DNA of 34,745 nucleotides from CAZUVM01 sp964623885 (GCA_964623885.1 CAZUVM010000157.1:1-34745), one strand, 5' to 3'; shown: positions 1 through 8,080, numbered from the stretch's first letter. The notes: a model not told the origin generated them from the sequence alone. Numbers and translations: made by a program.

Positions 1-312
1 TATATCAACCTCACCGGCCAGAGCTTCATCGATTTCACCGATCCCGAACACCGGCACGACATCTTTAAAATGATGGTTGTGGGCTTCAATAATGGCTGGG
101 TTTCGGCGTTTTATATTCTTGGCATTGGGCTGCTTTGCTTGCACCTGAGCCATGGCGCCAGCAGCATGTTCCAATCAATGGGTTGGAAGAACGAGGCCTG
201 GCGGCCTTTCCTCGATGTCGCGAGTCGCGTTCTGGCCGTATTGATTTTCCTTGGCTACATTTCCATCCCGGTCGCCATCTTACTGGGCTATGGAAAGGAG
301 GCCCTGAAGTGA
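1..312 (+). CDS. sdhC: Succinate dehydrogenase cytochrome b subunit, C-terminal part
   Basis: This is the end of a gene that enters the window already open in frame 1; about 103 residues are visible and the N-terminus is missing. The product would be the membrane anchor that carries heme b and passes electrons from succinate dehydrogenase to quinone. Two hydrophobic helices are visible, one around the segment YILGIGLLCLHLSHG and one near the C-terminus (VLAVLIFLGYISIPVAILL). The His residues in LHLSHG are the likely heme-ligand region of the single-polypeptide, five-helix anchor seen in Bacillus and Bacteroidetes type enzymes. The stop codon overlaps the GTG start of sdhA. Identity rests on this hydrophobic pattern and on the adjacent sdhA and sdhB. 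Confidence 0.88.
   Translation, partial: YINLTGQSFIDFTDPEHRHDIFKMMVVGFNNGWVSAFYILGIGLLCLHLSHGASSMFQSMGWKNEAWRPFLDVASRVLAVLIFLGYISIPVAILLGYGKEALK
296..311 (+). promoter_or_regulatory. Shine-Dalgarno and coupled GTG start of sdhA
   Basis: A full AGGAGG lies at 296-301, followed by a 7-nt spacer and GTG at 309-311, which overlaps the sdhC stop TGA at 310-312. The in-frame ATG at 321 is 19 nt from this motif, too far for usual use. GTG 309 is therefore the better start, with translation coupled to sdhC. Few other genes in this window show such a strong ribosome-binding site. Confidence 0.7.
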
Positions 313-2237
313 ACTCAGAAATGACTCTCAACTCGAACGTCCCTGCCGGTCCGCTGGCCCAAAAGTGGGACAAACACCGGTTCGACATGAAACTCGTAAA
401 TCCGGCCAACAAACGGAAGTTCGATATTCTCGTCGTGGGTAGCGGGCTGGCCGGGGCGTCCGCCGCCGCTTCGTTGGCCGAGCTGGGTTACAAGGTGAAG
501 TGTTTTTGTTTCCAGGACAGCCCGCGACGGGCGCACAGTATCGCGGCCCAGGGCGGAATTAACGCCGCTAAGAATTACGCCAATGATGGCGACAGCATTT
601 ATCGCCTCTTCTACGACACGATTAAGGGCGGCGATTTTCGGTCGCGCGAAGCCAATGTCTATCGGCTTGCCCAGGTGAGCGTGAACATTATCGACCAGTG
701 CGTCGCCCAGGGTGTGCCGTTCGCCCGGGAATACGGCGGCCTGCTTGCCAACCGCTCGTTCGGGGGCGCCCAGGTCTCCCGCACCTTCTATGCCCGTGGC
801 CAAACCGGACAGCAGTTGTTGCTGGGCGCTTATCAGGCGCTATGCCGCCAAATCGGATTGGGTACCGTGCAAATGTTTCCCCGCACGGAAATGTTGGATC
901 TCGTCGTTATCGATGGCCATGCCAAGGGCATCGTAGTCCGCAATCTAATGAATGGCGAAATCTCGTCCCATGCGGGCGACGCCGTTGTGCTGGCCACCGG
1001 TGGATATGGGAATGTTTTCTTCCTCTCGACCAACGCCAAGGGCTGCAACGTCACGGCGACCTGGCGGGCCTACAAGAAAGGCGCCGCTTTTGCCAATCCC
1101 TGCTATACGCAAATCCATCCAACCTGCATTCCCGTCAGCGGGGAGCATCAGTCCAAGCTCACCCTGATGTCCGAGTCGCTTCGCAATGACGGGCGAGTCT
1201 GGGTGCCCAAAAGCAAGGAGGACTGCTCGAAGCCGCCGGGGGCAATCCCGGAAGCCGATCGCGATTATTATCTCGAGCGTAAGTATCCCAGCTTCGGCAA
1301 CCTCGCGCCGCGCGATATTTCTTCCCGGGCAGCCAAGGAAGCTTGCGATGCCGGCCACGGCGTGGGACCGGGCGGACTGGGTGTATATCTCGATTTCAGC
1401 GACGCGATCATGCGTCTGGGCGTGCCGGTTATCCGCGAACGCTACGGGAACCTCTTCGATATGTACGAGAAGATAACCGGTGAAAACGCCTATGAAGCGC
1501 CGATGCGCATTTTCCCGGCGGTGCACTACGCGATGGGTGGCACCTGGGTCGATTACAACCTGATGAGCACTTTGCCGGGATTGTTTGTGCTCGGCGAAGC
1601 AAACTTCTCGGATCACGGCGCCAATCGCCTGGGCGCCAGCGCCCTGATGCAAGGCCTCGCCGACGGTTACTTTGTCCTGCCTTATACCATTGGTAATTAC
1701 TTCGCCACGGCTCGTCAGCCGAAGCCTTCGGCTTCGCACGCCGAATTCAAAAAAACAGAGGAAGGCGTCCGCGAGTTCATGTCCAAACTCCTGGCGGTCA
1801 AAGGCAAGCGCACCGCCACCTCTTTGCACCGCGAGTTGGGCAAGCTCCTTTGGGAAAAATGCGGCATGGCCCGTAACGAAGCGGGGCTTAAAGAGGCGCT
1901 CAAGCGCATCCCGGAATTGCGCGAGGAATTCTGGAAGACCCTCAATGTGACGGGTGACAACGCCGAGTTCAACCAGGCCCTTGAATACGCGGGCCGCGTG
2001 GCTGACTTCATGGAATTCGCCGAGTTGCTCTGTCTGGATGCCTTGCATCGGCGCGAATCGTGCGGTGGCCATTTCCGCACGGAATTTCAAACGCCGGACG
2101 GCGAAGCCCTGCGCGATGACGAGCATTTCTCCTATGTGGCCGCCTGGGCATATCAGGGCCCGAATAAACCGCCCGCACTTCACAAGGAACCGCTGAGCTA
2201 CGAAGAAGTGCACATGAGCACCAGGAGCTATAAATGA
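309..2237 (+). CDS. sdhA: Succinate dehydrogenase flavoprotein subunit
   Basis: The 642-residue product is the FAD subunit of complex II, oxidising succinate to fumarate in the TCA cycle on the cytoplasmic face of the inner membrane. The dinucleotide-binding motif GSGLAG is at residues 44-49. His76 in RRAHSIAAQGG matches the covalent FAD-linkage site. The HPT motif at 270-272 and the SESLRNDG stretch near 288-295 belong to the substrate-binding and capping region, and a late SDHGANRLGASALMQG segment is the typical FAD-contacting end. The length fits the Bacillus/Bacteroidetes/Verrucomicrobia type. The start is GTG at 309, chosen for the strong Shine-Dalgarno; ATG 321 is the alternative. It forms an operon with sdhC (overlap) and sdhB (10-nt gap). 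Confidence 0.97.
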   Translation: MNSEMTLNSNVPAGPLAQKWDKHRFDMKLVNPANKRKFDILVVGSGLAGASAAASLAELGYKVKCFCFQDSPRRAHSIAAQGGINAAKNYANDGDSIYRLFYDTIKGGDFRSREANVYRLAQVSVNIIDQCVAQGVPFAREYGGLLANRSFGGAQVSRTFYARGQTGQQLLLGAYQALCRQIGLGTVQMFPRTEMLDLVVIDGHAKGIVVRNLMNGEISSHAGDAVVLATGGYGNVFFLSTNAKGCNVTATWRAYKKGAAFANPCYTQIHPTCIPVSGEHQSKLTLMSESLRNDGRVWVPKSKEDCSKPPGAIPEADRDYYLERKYPSFGNLAPRDISSRAAKEACDAGHGVGPGGLGVYLDFSDAIMRLGVPVIRERYGNLFDMYEKITGENAYEAPMRIFPAVHYAMGGTWVDYNLMSTLPGLFVLGEANFSDHGANRLGASALMQGLADGYFVLPYTIGNYFATARQPKPSASHAEFKKTEEGVREFMSKLLAVKGKRTATSLHRELGKLLWEKCGMARNEAGLKEALKRIPELREEFWKTLNVTGDNAEFNQALEYAGRVADFMEFAELLCLDALHRRESCGGHFRTEFQTPDGEALRDDEHFSYVAAWAYQGPNKPPALHKEPLSYEEVHMSTRSYK

Positions 2238-2247
2238 AAGTGCCACG

Positions 2248-2994
2248 ATGAACCTTACTCTTAAAGTTTGGCGCCAGAAGAATGCCGCGCAGCCGGGCCG
2301 GTTCGAGACCTATGAGGCCAAGGACGTCCTGTCGGACATGTCCTTCCTGGAGATGCTCGATGTGGTCAATGAAGGCCTGCTCGAACGCGGGGAGGAACCG
2401 ATTGCTTTTGATTCCGATTGCCGTGAAGGCATCTGCGGGATGTGCTCCCTGGTGATTAACGGTATCCCTCACGGCGGTCACCGCGGCACCGCCACCTGTC
2501 TGCTCCACATGCGCCACTTTCACGATGGCCAAACCATCACCATCGAGCCCTGGCGGGCCAAAGCCTTCCCCATCGTTCGCGATCTGGTGACCAACCGAAG
2601 CGCGTTCGACCGGATCATGCAGGCGGGCGGTTTCGTTTCCGTCAACACCGGCGGGACCCCCGACGGCAATGCCATTCCGGTCCCCAAAACCACAGCCGAG
2701 AGCTCGATGGATGCCGCAGCTTGCATTGGTTGCGGCGCCTGTGTGGCCGTGTGCAAAAACGCCTCGGCCATGTTGTTCGTCGCCGCTAAGGTTTCTCACT
2801 TGAACCTGCTGCCTCAGGGCAAAGCCGAGAAAGACCGGCGCGCTCTCAACATGGTCCGCCAAATGGATGCCGAAGGGTTCGGCAATTGCACCGTTACGGG
2901 CTCTTGCGAAGCCGTCTGCCCGAAAGAGATTAGCCTGAACTTCATCGCCAAATTAAACCGCGATTACGGTATGGCTACCCTTAAAGGCAAGTAA
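2248..2994 (+). CDS. sdhB: Succinate dehydrogenase iron-sulfur subunit
   Basis: The 248-residue product carries electrons from the FAD subunit to the membrane quinone site through three Fe-S centres. The N-terminal ferredoxin domain has Cys58, Cys63, Cys66 and Cys84 for the [2Fe-2S] cluster (CREGICGMC plus ATCLL). The C-terminal domain has CIGCGACVAVC (Cys159, 162, 165, 169) for the [4Fe-4S] cluster, and Cys214, Cys220 and Cys224 completing the [3Fe-4S] and [4Fe-4S] sets. This spacing is that of the non-classical SdhB found with a single-polypeptide anchor. It is the last gene of the sdhCAB operon. No clear ribosome-binding site precedes ATG 2248. Confidence 0.96.
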   Translation: MNLTLKVWRQKNAAQPGRFETYEAKDVLSDMSFLEMLDVVNEGLLERGEEPIAFDSDCREGICGMCSLVINGIPHGGHRGTATCLLHMRHFHDGQTITIEPWRAKAFPIVRDLVTNRSAFDRIMQAGGFVSVNTGGTPDGNAIPVPKTTAESSMDAAACIGCGACVAVCKNASAMLFVAAKVSHLNLLPQGKAEKDRRALNMVRQMDAEGFGNCTVTGSCEAVCPKEISLNFIAKLNRDYGMATLKGK

Positions 2995-3083
2995 CTCATC
3001 CCCTGATTGAAAGCCGGGGCTGCCTTATCCCGCGTGAACTCTTGAGCGCCCCAAAAGGGATTTTGTGCGGTTTTTCAGGCTTT

Positions 3084-3112
3084 TTGCGACTGTTTTGGTT
3101 CTTTACTAATAT
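3084..3112 (+). promoter_or_regulatory. Possible sigma-70 promoter for tatAC
   Basis: TTGCGA at 3084-3089 and TAATAT at 3107-3112 are separated by 17 nt, each matching four of six consensus positions. The pair lies in the 145-nt gap after sdhB and 27 nt before the tatA start. The prediction rests on pattern and position only. Confidence 0.3.
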
Positions 3113-3139
3113 GCGGCAGGGGCTTAACTTTGTGACAGC

Positions 3140-3451
3140 ATGGCTAGTGCAAGCATCAGTGCAATGTTCGGTTTATTTAACCTCGGTGGCGGGGAAATTA
3201 TCCTTATCCTCGCCCTGGTCCTGATTCTTTTTGGTGCCAGGAAGTTGCCGGAATTGGCTAAAGGACTCGGCCAGGGTATTAAGGAATTCAAGAAGGCGAC
3301 CCGGGAGGTCACGGAAGAAGTTTCACACGCAATGGACGAAACTCCGCCGCCGCCCAAGCGCATCGCTCCACCGCCCGAATCCACGGCGCAGACCACCGAA
3401 GGCGAAGCAGCCCACACAGTGCCTCAAACTACTCCCGGTCCAAAGGCCTGA
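3140..3451 (+). CDS. tatA: Sec-independent translocase pore subunit TatA
   Basis: The 103-residue product is the small pore-forming subunit of the twin-arginine export system, which moves folded proteins across the inner membrane. After a short N-terminus the single membrane helix is GGEIILILALVLILFG (about residues 17-32), followed by the FGARKLPELAKGLGQG hinge and amphipathic helix typical of TatA/TatE. The tail from about residue 68 is proline- and threonine-rich and probably disordered. ATG 3140 is used here; an in-frame ATG at 3164 (MFGLFNLGG) would give a start more like many TatA proteins, and no Shine-Dalgarno decides between them. tatC follows after a 20-nt gap. Confidence 0.93.
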   Translation: MASASISAMFGLFNLGGGEIILILALVLILFGARKLPELAKGLGQGIKEFKKATREVTEEVSHAMDETPPPPKRIAPPPESTAQTTEGEAAHTVPQTTPGPKA

Positions 3452-3465
3452 ACCGCTGAGCGGTT
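3451..3465 (+). other. Small hairpin between tatA and tatC
   Basis: AACCGC, loop TGA, GCGGTT form a perfect 6-bp stem with a 3-nt loop. It begins on the last base of the tatA stop codon and ends six bases before the tatC ATG. Only a short T stretch follows, so it is not a strong terminator. It could stabilise the tatA message or hinder ribosome access to tatC; that role is inferred. Confidence 0.5.
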
Positions 3466-3471
3466 TGCGTC

Positions 3472-4482
3472 ATGGTTGAAGAACCCGAAGCGGAGCGCCT
3501 TGACGTACCAGAGGAGGAAGAGGGCGGGCCCATAAAATCGTTTCTCGAGCACCTCGAGGATCTTCGTTGGGTTTTAATCAAAAGCCTCGCTTTCGCCGGC
3601 GTGGCGATGGTCGTCTGCTTCTTTGCCGGCAATTACCTTTTCAAAGTGCTGGAGTGGCCCCTTCGCCGCGCCCCCATGGGCCGCGAAAAGCACGCCCTCG
3701 TTCGGGTGATGCTGGGGACCAATCAGCTTGGCGTATTCAACGTCGGCACGAACAATGCCCTGGCTTCTCTGGCGGGAACGAACCAATACGTTCGAATCGA
3801 CCTCGGCATCGTTAACAGCGGGACCAACGCATTGCTGGGGGTAACCGTTTTGCCCGAAAGTGAAGCCGCTTTCCCGGCCGGGCCGCCGATAGATATAGTC
3901 AGCCTGGGGCCGGCGGCGGCGTTTATCGTCGCAACTAAATTGGCGTTTTTCGGCGGATTGGTGGTTTCATCCCCTTTCATTTTCTACTTTGTGGCACAGT
4001 TTGTTTTCCCCGCTCTCAAAATCCGCGAAAAGCGCTACACCTATCGGGGTCTCGTGTTTGGAATCGGTTTGTTTCTAACCGGTGTGGCGTTTTGCTATTT
4101 TATCATGATGCCGGTGGCCCTGGCGGTGTCGGCCAAATATGCCGAATGGTTTGGATTCAAAGCCAACCAGTGGCGGGCGGAAGAATACATCAGTTTTGTC
4201 TGTAAGTTTATGCTGGGCATGGGGTTGGGGTTCGAGATGCCGGTCGTTTTGTTGACGCTCGTGAAAATCGGTCTTCTGAGTTACGGAATTCTCAAGAGCG
4301 CGCGCCGATACGTGATCGTAATAGCATTCGTCCTCGGCGCCGTCCTTACAACTCCGGAGGTGATCACCCAGGTCCTAATGGCAATTCCCTTACTGGTTCT
4401 CTACGAGATAAGTGTCTGGATCGCGTGGTATTGGGAACGCCAGGACAAAAAACGGGAGGCGGCGCAAGCTGCCGAGACATAG
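3472..4482 (+). CDS. tatC: Sec-independent translocase receptor subunit TatC
   Basis: The 336-residue polytopic membrane protein is the receptor that reads twin-arginine signal peptides and recruits TatA. The signature FLEHLEDLR (24-32) precedes the first helix. PALKIREKR around 180-188 corresponds to the conserved cytoplasmic loop with its key Glu, and GLGFEMPVVLL around 231-241 carries the conserved membrane Glu. TTPEVITQ near 303-310 matches the usual TPPD element. Unusually, the first periplasmic loop, between WPL (62-64) and LGPAAAF (145 on), is about 80 residues, far longer than in E. coli TatC, and is rich in Asn, Gly and Thr. The N-terminus also has an acidic extension of about 20 residues. 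Confidence 0.95.
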   Translation: MVEEPEAERLDVPEEEEGGPIKSFLEHLEDLRWVLIKSLAFAGVAMVVCFFAGNYLFKVLEWPLRRAPMGREKHALVRVMLGTNQLGVFNVGTNNALASLAGTNQYVRIDLGIVNSGTNALLGVTVLPESEAAFPAGPPIDIVSLGPAAAFIVATKLAFFGGLVVSSPFIFYFVAQFVFPALKIREKRYTYRGLVFGIGLFLTGVAFCYFIMMPVALAVSAKYAEWFGFKANQWRAEEYISFVCKFMLGMGLGFEMPVVLLTLVKIGLLSYGILKSARRYVIVIAFVLGAVLTTPEVITQVLMAIPLLVLYEISVWIAWYWERQDKKREAAQAAET

Positions 4483-4707
4483 GCTTCACTTACATTACCT
4501 TACCTTCCCTGCCTCTTTCTCGGGAATCGCCAATAGCTGGGATTCGGGACGGTAGCGATGTCGACCTCTCAAGAGCCAAGCCATTGAATTCCCTGGGGTT
4601 TTACCCTTTTGTCGCAGCTTTTTTCACAATATCTCTTTACAGCCTGAAGACTTAAGGGCTAAGCTCACATCAACAAAACGATTTAGCGTCTAATAAAGCG
4701 ACTATTT

Positions 4708-5151
4708 ATGCGAAAGAACCTTTCTCTCTTCGCCGCGCTCATCCTGGTCGGCGTGCTGGCTTCCGGATGCGCCAACGTCGAGCGCAAGTTCGGCCGGGGC
4801 CTCAGAAACACCTTCGAGATAGTCCGGATGGGCGAGCTGCGTCGCTCGATCGAACAGACGTCGTTGTTCGACGGCCCGGATGTTGGTTCCACCACCGGGT
4901 TCGTTGTTGGTCTTAACCGCACGCTCGCGCGCACTGGCATTGGGATTTATGAAATCGTGACGGCGCCTATCCCTCCCTATGATCCGGTCGCCACGGCTTA
5001 TCTGACTCCCAACCCGGTTTATCCGGATAGCTATGCCCCTAGCCTTGCGGAAGATTCAACCTTTGCGACCGACACAAACCTAGGTTTTAGCGGCGGTGAT
5101 GTAGTGCCTAATATACCAGGCAGCCGCTTCCGGATTTTCGATACACACTAA
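4708..5151 (+). CDS. Small lipoprotein resembling the TIGR04073 exosortase-associated family
   Basis: The 147-residue product starts with a signal peptide ending in a lipobox (VLASGC, Cys at about 21), so it should be a lipid-anchored envelope protein. The mature start, ANVERKFGRGLRNTFEIV, followed by GELRRSIEQ, resembles from memory the TIGR04073 family of putative exosortase-associated proteins found in Verrucomicrobia and other Gram-negatives. The C-terminal third is low in charge and rich in Pro, Tyr and Ser. The function of the family is unknown to me. No exosortase or PEP-CTERM protein is visible in this window, so that link cannot be tested here. It stands alone, convergent with lpxD. 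Confidence 0.7.
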   Translation: MRKNLSLFAALILVGVLASGCANVERKFGRGLRNTFEIVRMGELRRSIEQTSLFDGPDVGSTTGFVVGLNRTLARTGIGIYEIVTAPIPPYDPVATAYLTPNPVYPDSYAPSLAEDSTFATDTNLGFSGGDVVPNIPGSRFRIFDTH

Positions 5152-5153
5152 GT

Positions 5154-5200
5154 CGCGCTTCGGTGCGCGCAACTCGGTAGGGACGCCATCCCGGCGTCCC
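5154..5200. terminator. Two hairpins between convergent genes
   Basis: Directly after the lipoprotein stop, CGCGC (5154-5158) pairs with GCGCG (5165-5169). A second stem, GGGACGCC (5180-5187) with GGCGTCCC (5193-5200), has a 5-nt loop. No T-run follows on the plus strand, so rho-independent action is uncertain. The place, between the convergent lipoprotein gene and lpxD, fits a bidirectional terminator; the second stem could also be a dispersed palindromic repeat. Confidence 0.45.
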
Positions 5201-5253
5201 CATTCCTATCCGTTCGTTCGCCGTAATTACACACTAGCGGTTGTCACTGCCAT

Positions 5254-6291
5254 TTAACTGGGCTTCGGCGCAGCCTTGGCTTCAGCCAGCTTCTTTTCCA
5301 GCTCATTGACCCTGCGCAACAACTCAGGAAGCTGCTGCAGCGCGATCATTTGGCGCTTGGCCTGACGATCTGGCTGGGCCGGTGTCCAAAGCCATTTCTC
5401 CCCGTCCGGAATATTGTTCATGACGCCCGACTGGGCGGCAACTGACACACGGTTTCCAATTTTCAGATGCCCGGCGATACCCGCCTGTCCCGCGAGGATG
5501 ACGTAATTGCCAATTCGCGTGCTGCCGGCAATCCCGGCCTGCGACACAATCAGGCAATATTCGCCGATGATCACATTATGAGCGATCTGCACCAGGTTAT
5601 CGATCTTGGTGCCACGCCCAATGATGGTGGGGCCCAGCGCCCCGCGATCTACCGTCACGTTCGCCCCGATTTCCACGTCATCGCGGATGATCACGCTACC
5701 AATTTGGGGAACTTTCAAGTGAACGCCCGCTTCCTGCACGTAACCAAACCCATCCGAACCAATCACGGTGCCGGAATGAATCCGGACGCGATTTCCAATC
5801 TCGGTTTCGGGATAAATTGTCACGTTGGGGAATAGGTTCACCTCCTCGCCGAGCCGGCAACCCGCGCCGACAAAATCACCACCTTGCAGCACGCAGCGCG
5901 CGCCGACGCGGACGCGTTCGCCTAATACACAATAAGGTCCGATATGCGCTGTGGGATCTACTTGCGCGGTGGCGGGCACGACGGCCGTCGGATGAATGCC
6001 CGCGGGAAAAACCGGTTCGGGGAAGAATAAAGGGAGAACTTTGGCAAAAGCAACCCGGGCATTGGCTACCCGGATTAGAGTCTTGGTGTGCGTCGTGGTA
6101 AAAGCGCCGTCAACGATGATTGCAGCGGCCGCACTTTGGTCGGCACGGGCAAAATAATTCTCATTCTCGGCAAACGTCAGGTCGCTGCTTTGGGCCCGGT
6201 CGGCCGGGGCAAAACCTTTCAGGACGAGCCTCTGATCACCCACAACCTCACCTCCGATGTGTTTGGCAATTTCAGCGGCGGTAAAGGACAT
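5254..6291 (-). CDS. lpxD: UDP-3-O-acylglucosamine N-acyltransferase
   Basis: The 345-residue product adds the second hydroxyacyl chain to UDP-3-O-acylglucosamine in lipid A synthesis, implying an LPS-bearing outer membrane. The N-terminal uridine-binding domain (about 1-95) is followed by a left-handed beta-helix of hexapeptide repeats (about 100-310) and a C-terminal coiled helix (QLPELLRRVNELEKKLAEA). The motif GSDGFGYV (about 168-175) and the catalytic His in NLVQIAHNV (His238) are present. ATG 6291 (MSFTAAEIAKHIGG) is chosen because it matches the usual family start; an in-frame GTG at 6306 is possible. It lies alone here, not in the usual fabZ-lpxA cluster. Confidence 0.95.
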   Translation of the reverse strand: MSFTAAEIAKHIGGEVVGDQRLVLKGFAPADRAQSSDLTFAENENYFARADQSAAAAIIVDGAFTTTHTKTLIRVANARVAFAKVLPLFFPEPVFPAGIHPTAVVPATAQVDPTAHIGPYCVLGERVRVGARCVLQGGDFVGAGCRLGEEVNLFPNVTIYPETEIGNRVRIHSGTVIGSDGFGYVQEAGVHLKVPQIGSVIIRDDVEIGANVTVDRGALGPTIIGRGTKIDNLVQIAHNVIIGEYCLIVSQAGIAGSTRIGNYVILAGQAGIAGHLKIGNRVSVAAQSGVMNNIPDGEKWLWTPAQPDRQAKRQMIALQQLPELLRRVNELEKKLAEAKAAPKPS

Positions 6292-6324
6292 AGGGGAAAG
6301 CGCCACTTCGGATTTTCATAGACT

Positions 6325-6340
6325 TGACCAATTCAGGTCA
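6325..6340. promoter_or_regulatory. Operator-like inverted repeat between lpxD and the Gfo/Idh gene
   Basis: TGACC and GGTCA flank a 6-nt spacer in the divergent gap between lpxD and the oxidoreductase gene, 34 nt upstream of the lpxD ATG. A TATAAA follows at 6342-6347. The dyad could bind a dimeric regulator. It is short enough to be chance. Confidence 0.25.
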
Positions 6341-6482
6341 CTATAAAGTCGGCGGGACCTAATTCAATCCCAAGTTTGACGGCTGGGGAGTGGCGGGTGT
6401 CGCGTGACAGGTTTCCCACGCTCTCAAAACCAATAGCGAACAACGACAACGAACTTACAGCAACCTCACTACGGAGCATCCC

Positions 6483-7673
6483 ATGTCCAAGAAACCCCTG
6501 AATGTCGGATTAGTTGGCGGCGGTAAAGGCGCTTTTATTGTCCAACCTCATCAAAAAGCCATCCATTTTGACGGCACACGCCGAGTCACCGCAGCCGCTT
6601 TGTTCCCGGACCCGAAGGTCGCCCTCGAAGAAGCTGCCAACTGGCCCTATCCGATCAAGGGCTATGGCTCTTATGATGAAATGATTTCCGCCAATGCCGG
6701 CCTGCCGGCCGACAGCAAGCTCGATTACATCGTTATCGTGACGCCAAATCACGTGCACTATGACCCGGCTATTAAAGCCATCAAAGCCGGGATCGCCGTG
6801 TTTTGTGAGAAACCGCTATGCCTGAATCTTGAACAGGCCAATGACATTGTAAAGACCGTGCGCAAGCACAAGGTCCCCTTCGGCGTGGCGCATACCTACC
6901 TGGGACACTGGACCACGCGGTTCTCGCGTTACATCGTCCGGGCGGGACTGCTGGGTGACGTTCGTTGGGTTGATTCGAGCTATTTACAAGGGTGGCTGGC
7001 CACCAAGCTTGAGGCCACGGGTCAAATGCAAGCTGCGTGGCGGACAAACCCGAAGCTCGCAGGCGGCTCCGGATGCGGCGGCGATATCGGCACGCATGCG
7101 CTGATGCAGCTCCGGTACGTCACCGGCCTGGATGTTAGTGAAGTATCTGCGCATCTGGAGACGTTTGTGGAAGGGCGCCCCTTGGACGACCACTTCACTG
7201 TCTATTGCAAGCTCAGCAATGGTGGCAAGGCTCTGGTGCGCGCTTCGCAAATCTCCATTGGTCATAAGAACGATCTGGCCATCGAGATTGCGGGAACCAA
7301 GGGCACCTTGCGCTGGCGGCAGGAAGAACCGGAGTCCATTACCGTGCACTTGGCCAACCAGCCGGACCGCGTCTATTGGCGCGGTGCGGTCACGCCCGGT
7401 GACGGTTTTCTGCCCAAAGACGTCCCGGCTGATTTAATGGCCGAACCGACCATCCCGCCGGGCCATCCTGAGGCCTTCCACGACGCCTACGCCCGACTGC
7501 ACCGCTCTTTCGAGGCGGATGTGCGGAAATGGAAAGCCGGTGAATCCTTCAACTGTGACGGCTCGAAATATGCCAACGTTGAAGACGGCTGGACCGGCAT
7601 TGCTTTCATCGAAGCAGCGGTGAGCAGCAGCGAAAAGCAAGGCGCCTGGACGAAAATGCCGAAGGCGCTCTAG
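6483..7673 (+). CDS. Gfo/Idh/MocA family NAD(P)-dependent oxidoreductase
   Basis: The 396-residue product has the Rossmann start NVGLVGGGKGAF (about 7-18), the EKP motif (109-111) with the conserved Lys, and GGSGCGGDIGTHA (about 194-206) with the Asp201 and His205 pair typical of the family's second domain. Members oxidise or reduce sugars, inositols or related alcohols using NAD(P). The substrate cannot be read from the sequence. There is no Tat or Sec signal, so it should be cytoplasmic. The gene stands alone, divergent from lpxD and convergent with a vapC gene 11 nt away. Xylose isomerase is nearby, but no sugar operon is formed. Confidence 0.9.
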   Translation: MSKKPLNVGLVGGGKGAFIVQPHQKAIHFDGTRRVTAAALFPDPKVALEEAANWPYPIKGYGSYDEMISANAGLPADSKLDYIVIVTPNHVHYDPAIKAIKAGIAVFCEKPLCLNLEQANDIVKTVRKHKVPFGVAHTYLGHWTTRFSRYIVRAGLLGDVRWVDSSYLQGWLATKLEATGQMQAAWRTNPKLAGGSGCGGDIGTHALMQLRYVTGLDVSEVSAHLETFVEGRPLDDHFTVYCKLSNGGKALVRASQISIGHKNDLAIEIAGTKGTLRWRQEEPESITVHLANQPDRVYWRGAVTPGDGFLPKDVPADLMAEPTIPPGHPEAFHDAYARLHRSFEADVRKWKAGESFNCDGSKYANVEDGWTGIAFIEAAVSSSEKQGAWTKMPKAL

Positions 7674-7684
7674 CTGACCAGTTA

Positions 7685-8080
7685 TTAAGCTGTTTCCGGA
7701 AAGATAAAGTCTACGTCCGGCCAAGCCGTCAAACGACGGCGATCGTTGGTCAAATGCTGAAGATTTAGCGAGGCGGCTTGCCCGCGAATGAAAAAGTCTG
7801 GAAGCACCGGGTGCTCGCCTTTGGCGGGACGGTACTGGCGGAACCGCTGACCCGCACGCCAGGCGCCGTCGAAATCGAGGTCCAATCGTTGGAAAGCCTT
7901 GAGATCCTCGTCTACTCCTTCCTGCGTGCGCGCGCCGGCAGCAAGTTCAGCATAGGTGACGGAACTGATAGCAAGCTGATCAAACCCGGCAAGCTTCTCC
8001 AACGCCTTAACGCAAGTCCGATGGTCAGGATGGGCCGGATCCATCCAGGCAATGATGACGGAGGTATCGACGAGGATCAC
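7685..8080 (-). CDS. vapC: PIN-domain toxin VapC (first module)
   Basis: The 131-residue product is a PIN-domain ribonuclease, the toxin of a type II toxin-antitoxin pair. The acidic residues expected to hold the catalytic Mg2+ are visible: Asp5 in ILVDTSVIIAW, Glu45 in TYAELAAG, Asp95 in PVLPDFFI and Asp113 in TNDRRRL. Its ATG overlaps the antitoxin stop by 4 nt (ATGA), the usual coupling in vapBC. RNA cleavage is the family activity; the target is unknown. The gene ends 11 nt from the convergent oxidoreductase gene. Confidence 0.93.
   Translation of the reverse strand: MILVDTSVIIAWMDPAHPDHRTCVKALEKLAGFDQLAISSVTYAELAAGARTQEGVDEDLKAFQRLDLDFDGAWRAGQRFRQYRPAKGEHPVLPDFFIRGQAASLNLQHLTNDRRRLTAWPDVDFIFPETA

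Noticed and set aside
945..2246. Long minus-strand open frame (433 codons) inside sdhA
   Set aside because: It is antisense to a confidently identified gene, has Arg/Ala/Gly/His-rich composition typical of shadow frames in GC-rich DNA, and shows no domain.
4483..4707. Small gene in the gap after tatC
   Set aside because: The open frame there overlaps the tatC end, lacks a ribosome-binding site and has no recognisable features; I see nothing supported in this gap.
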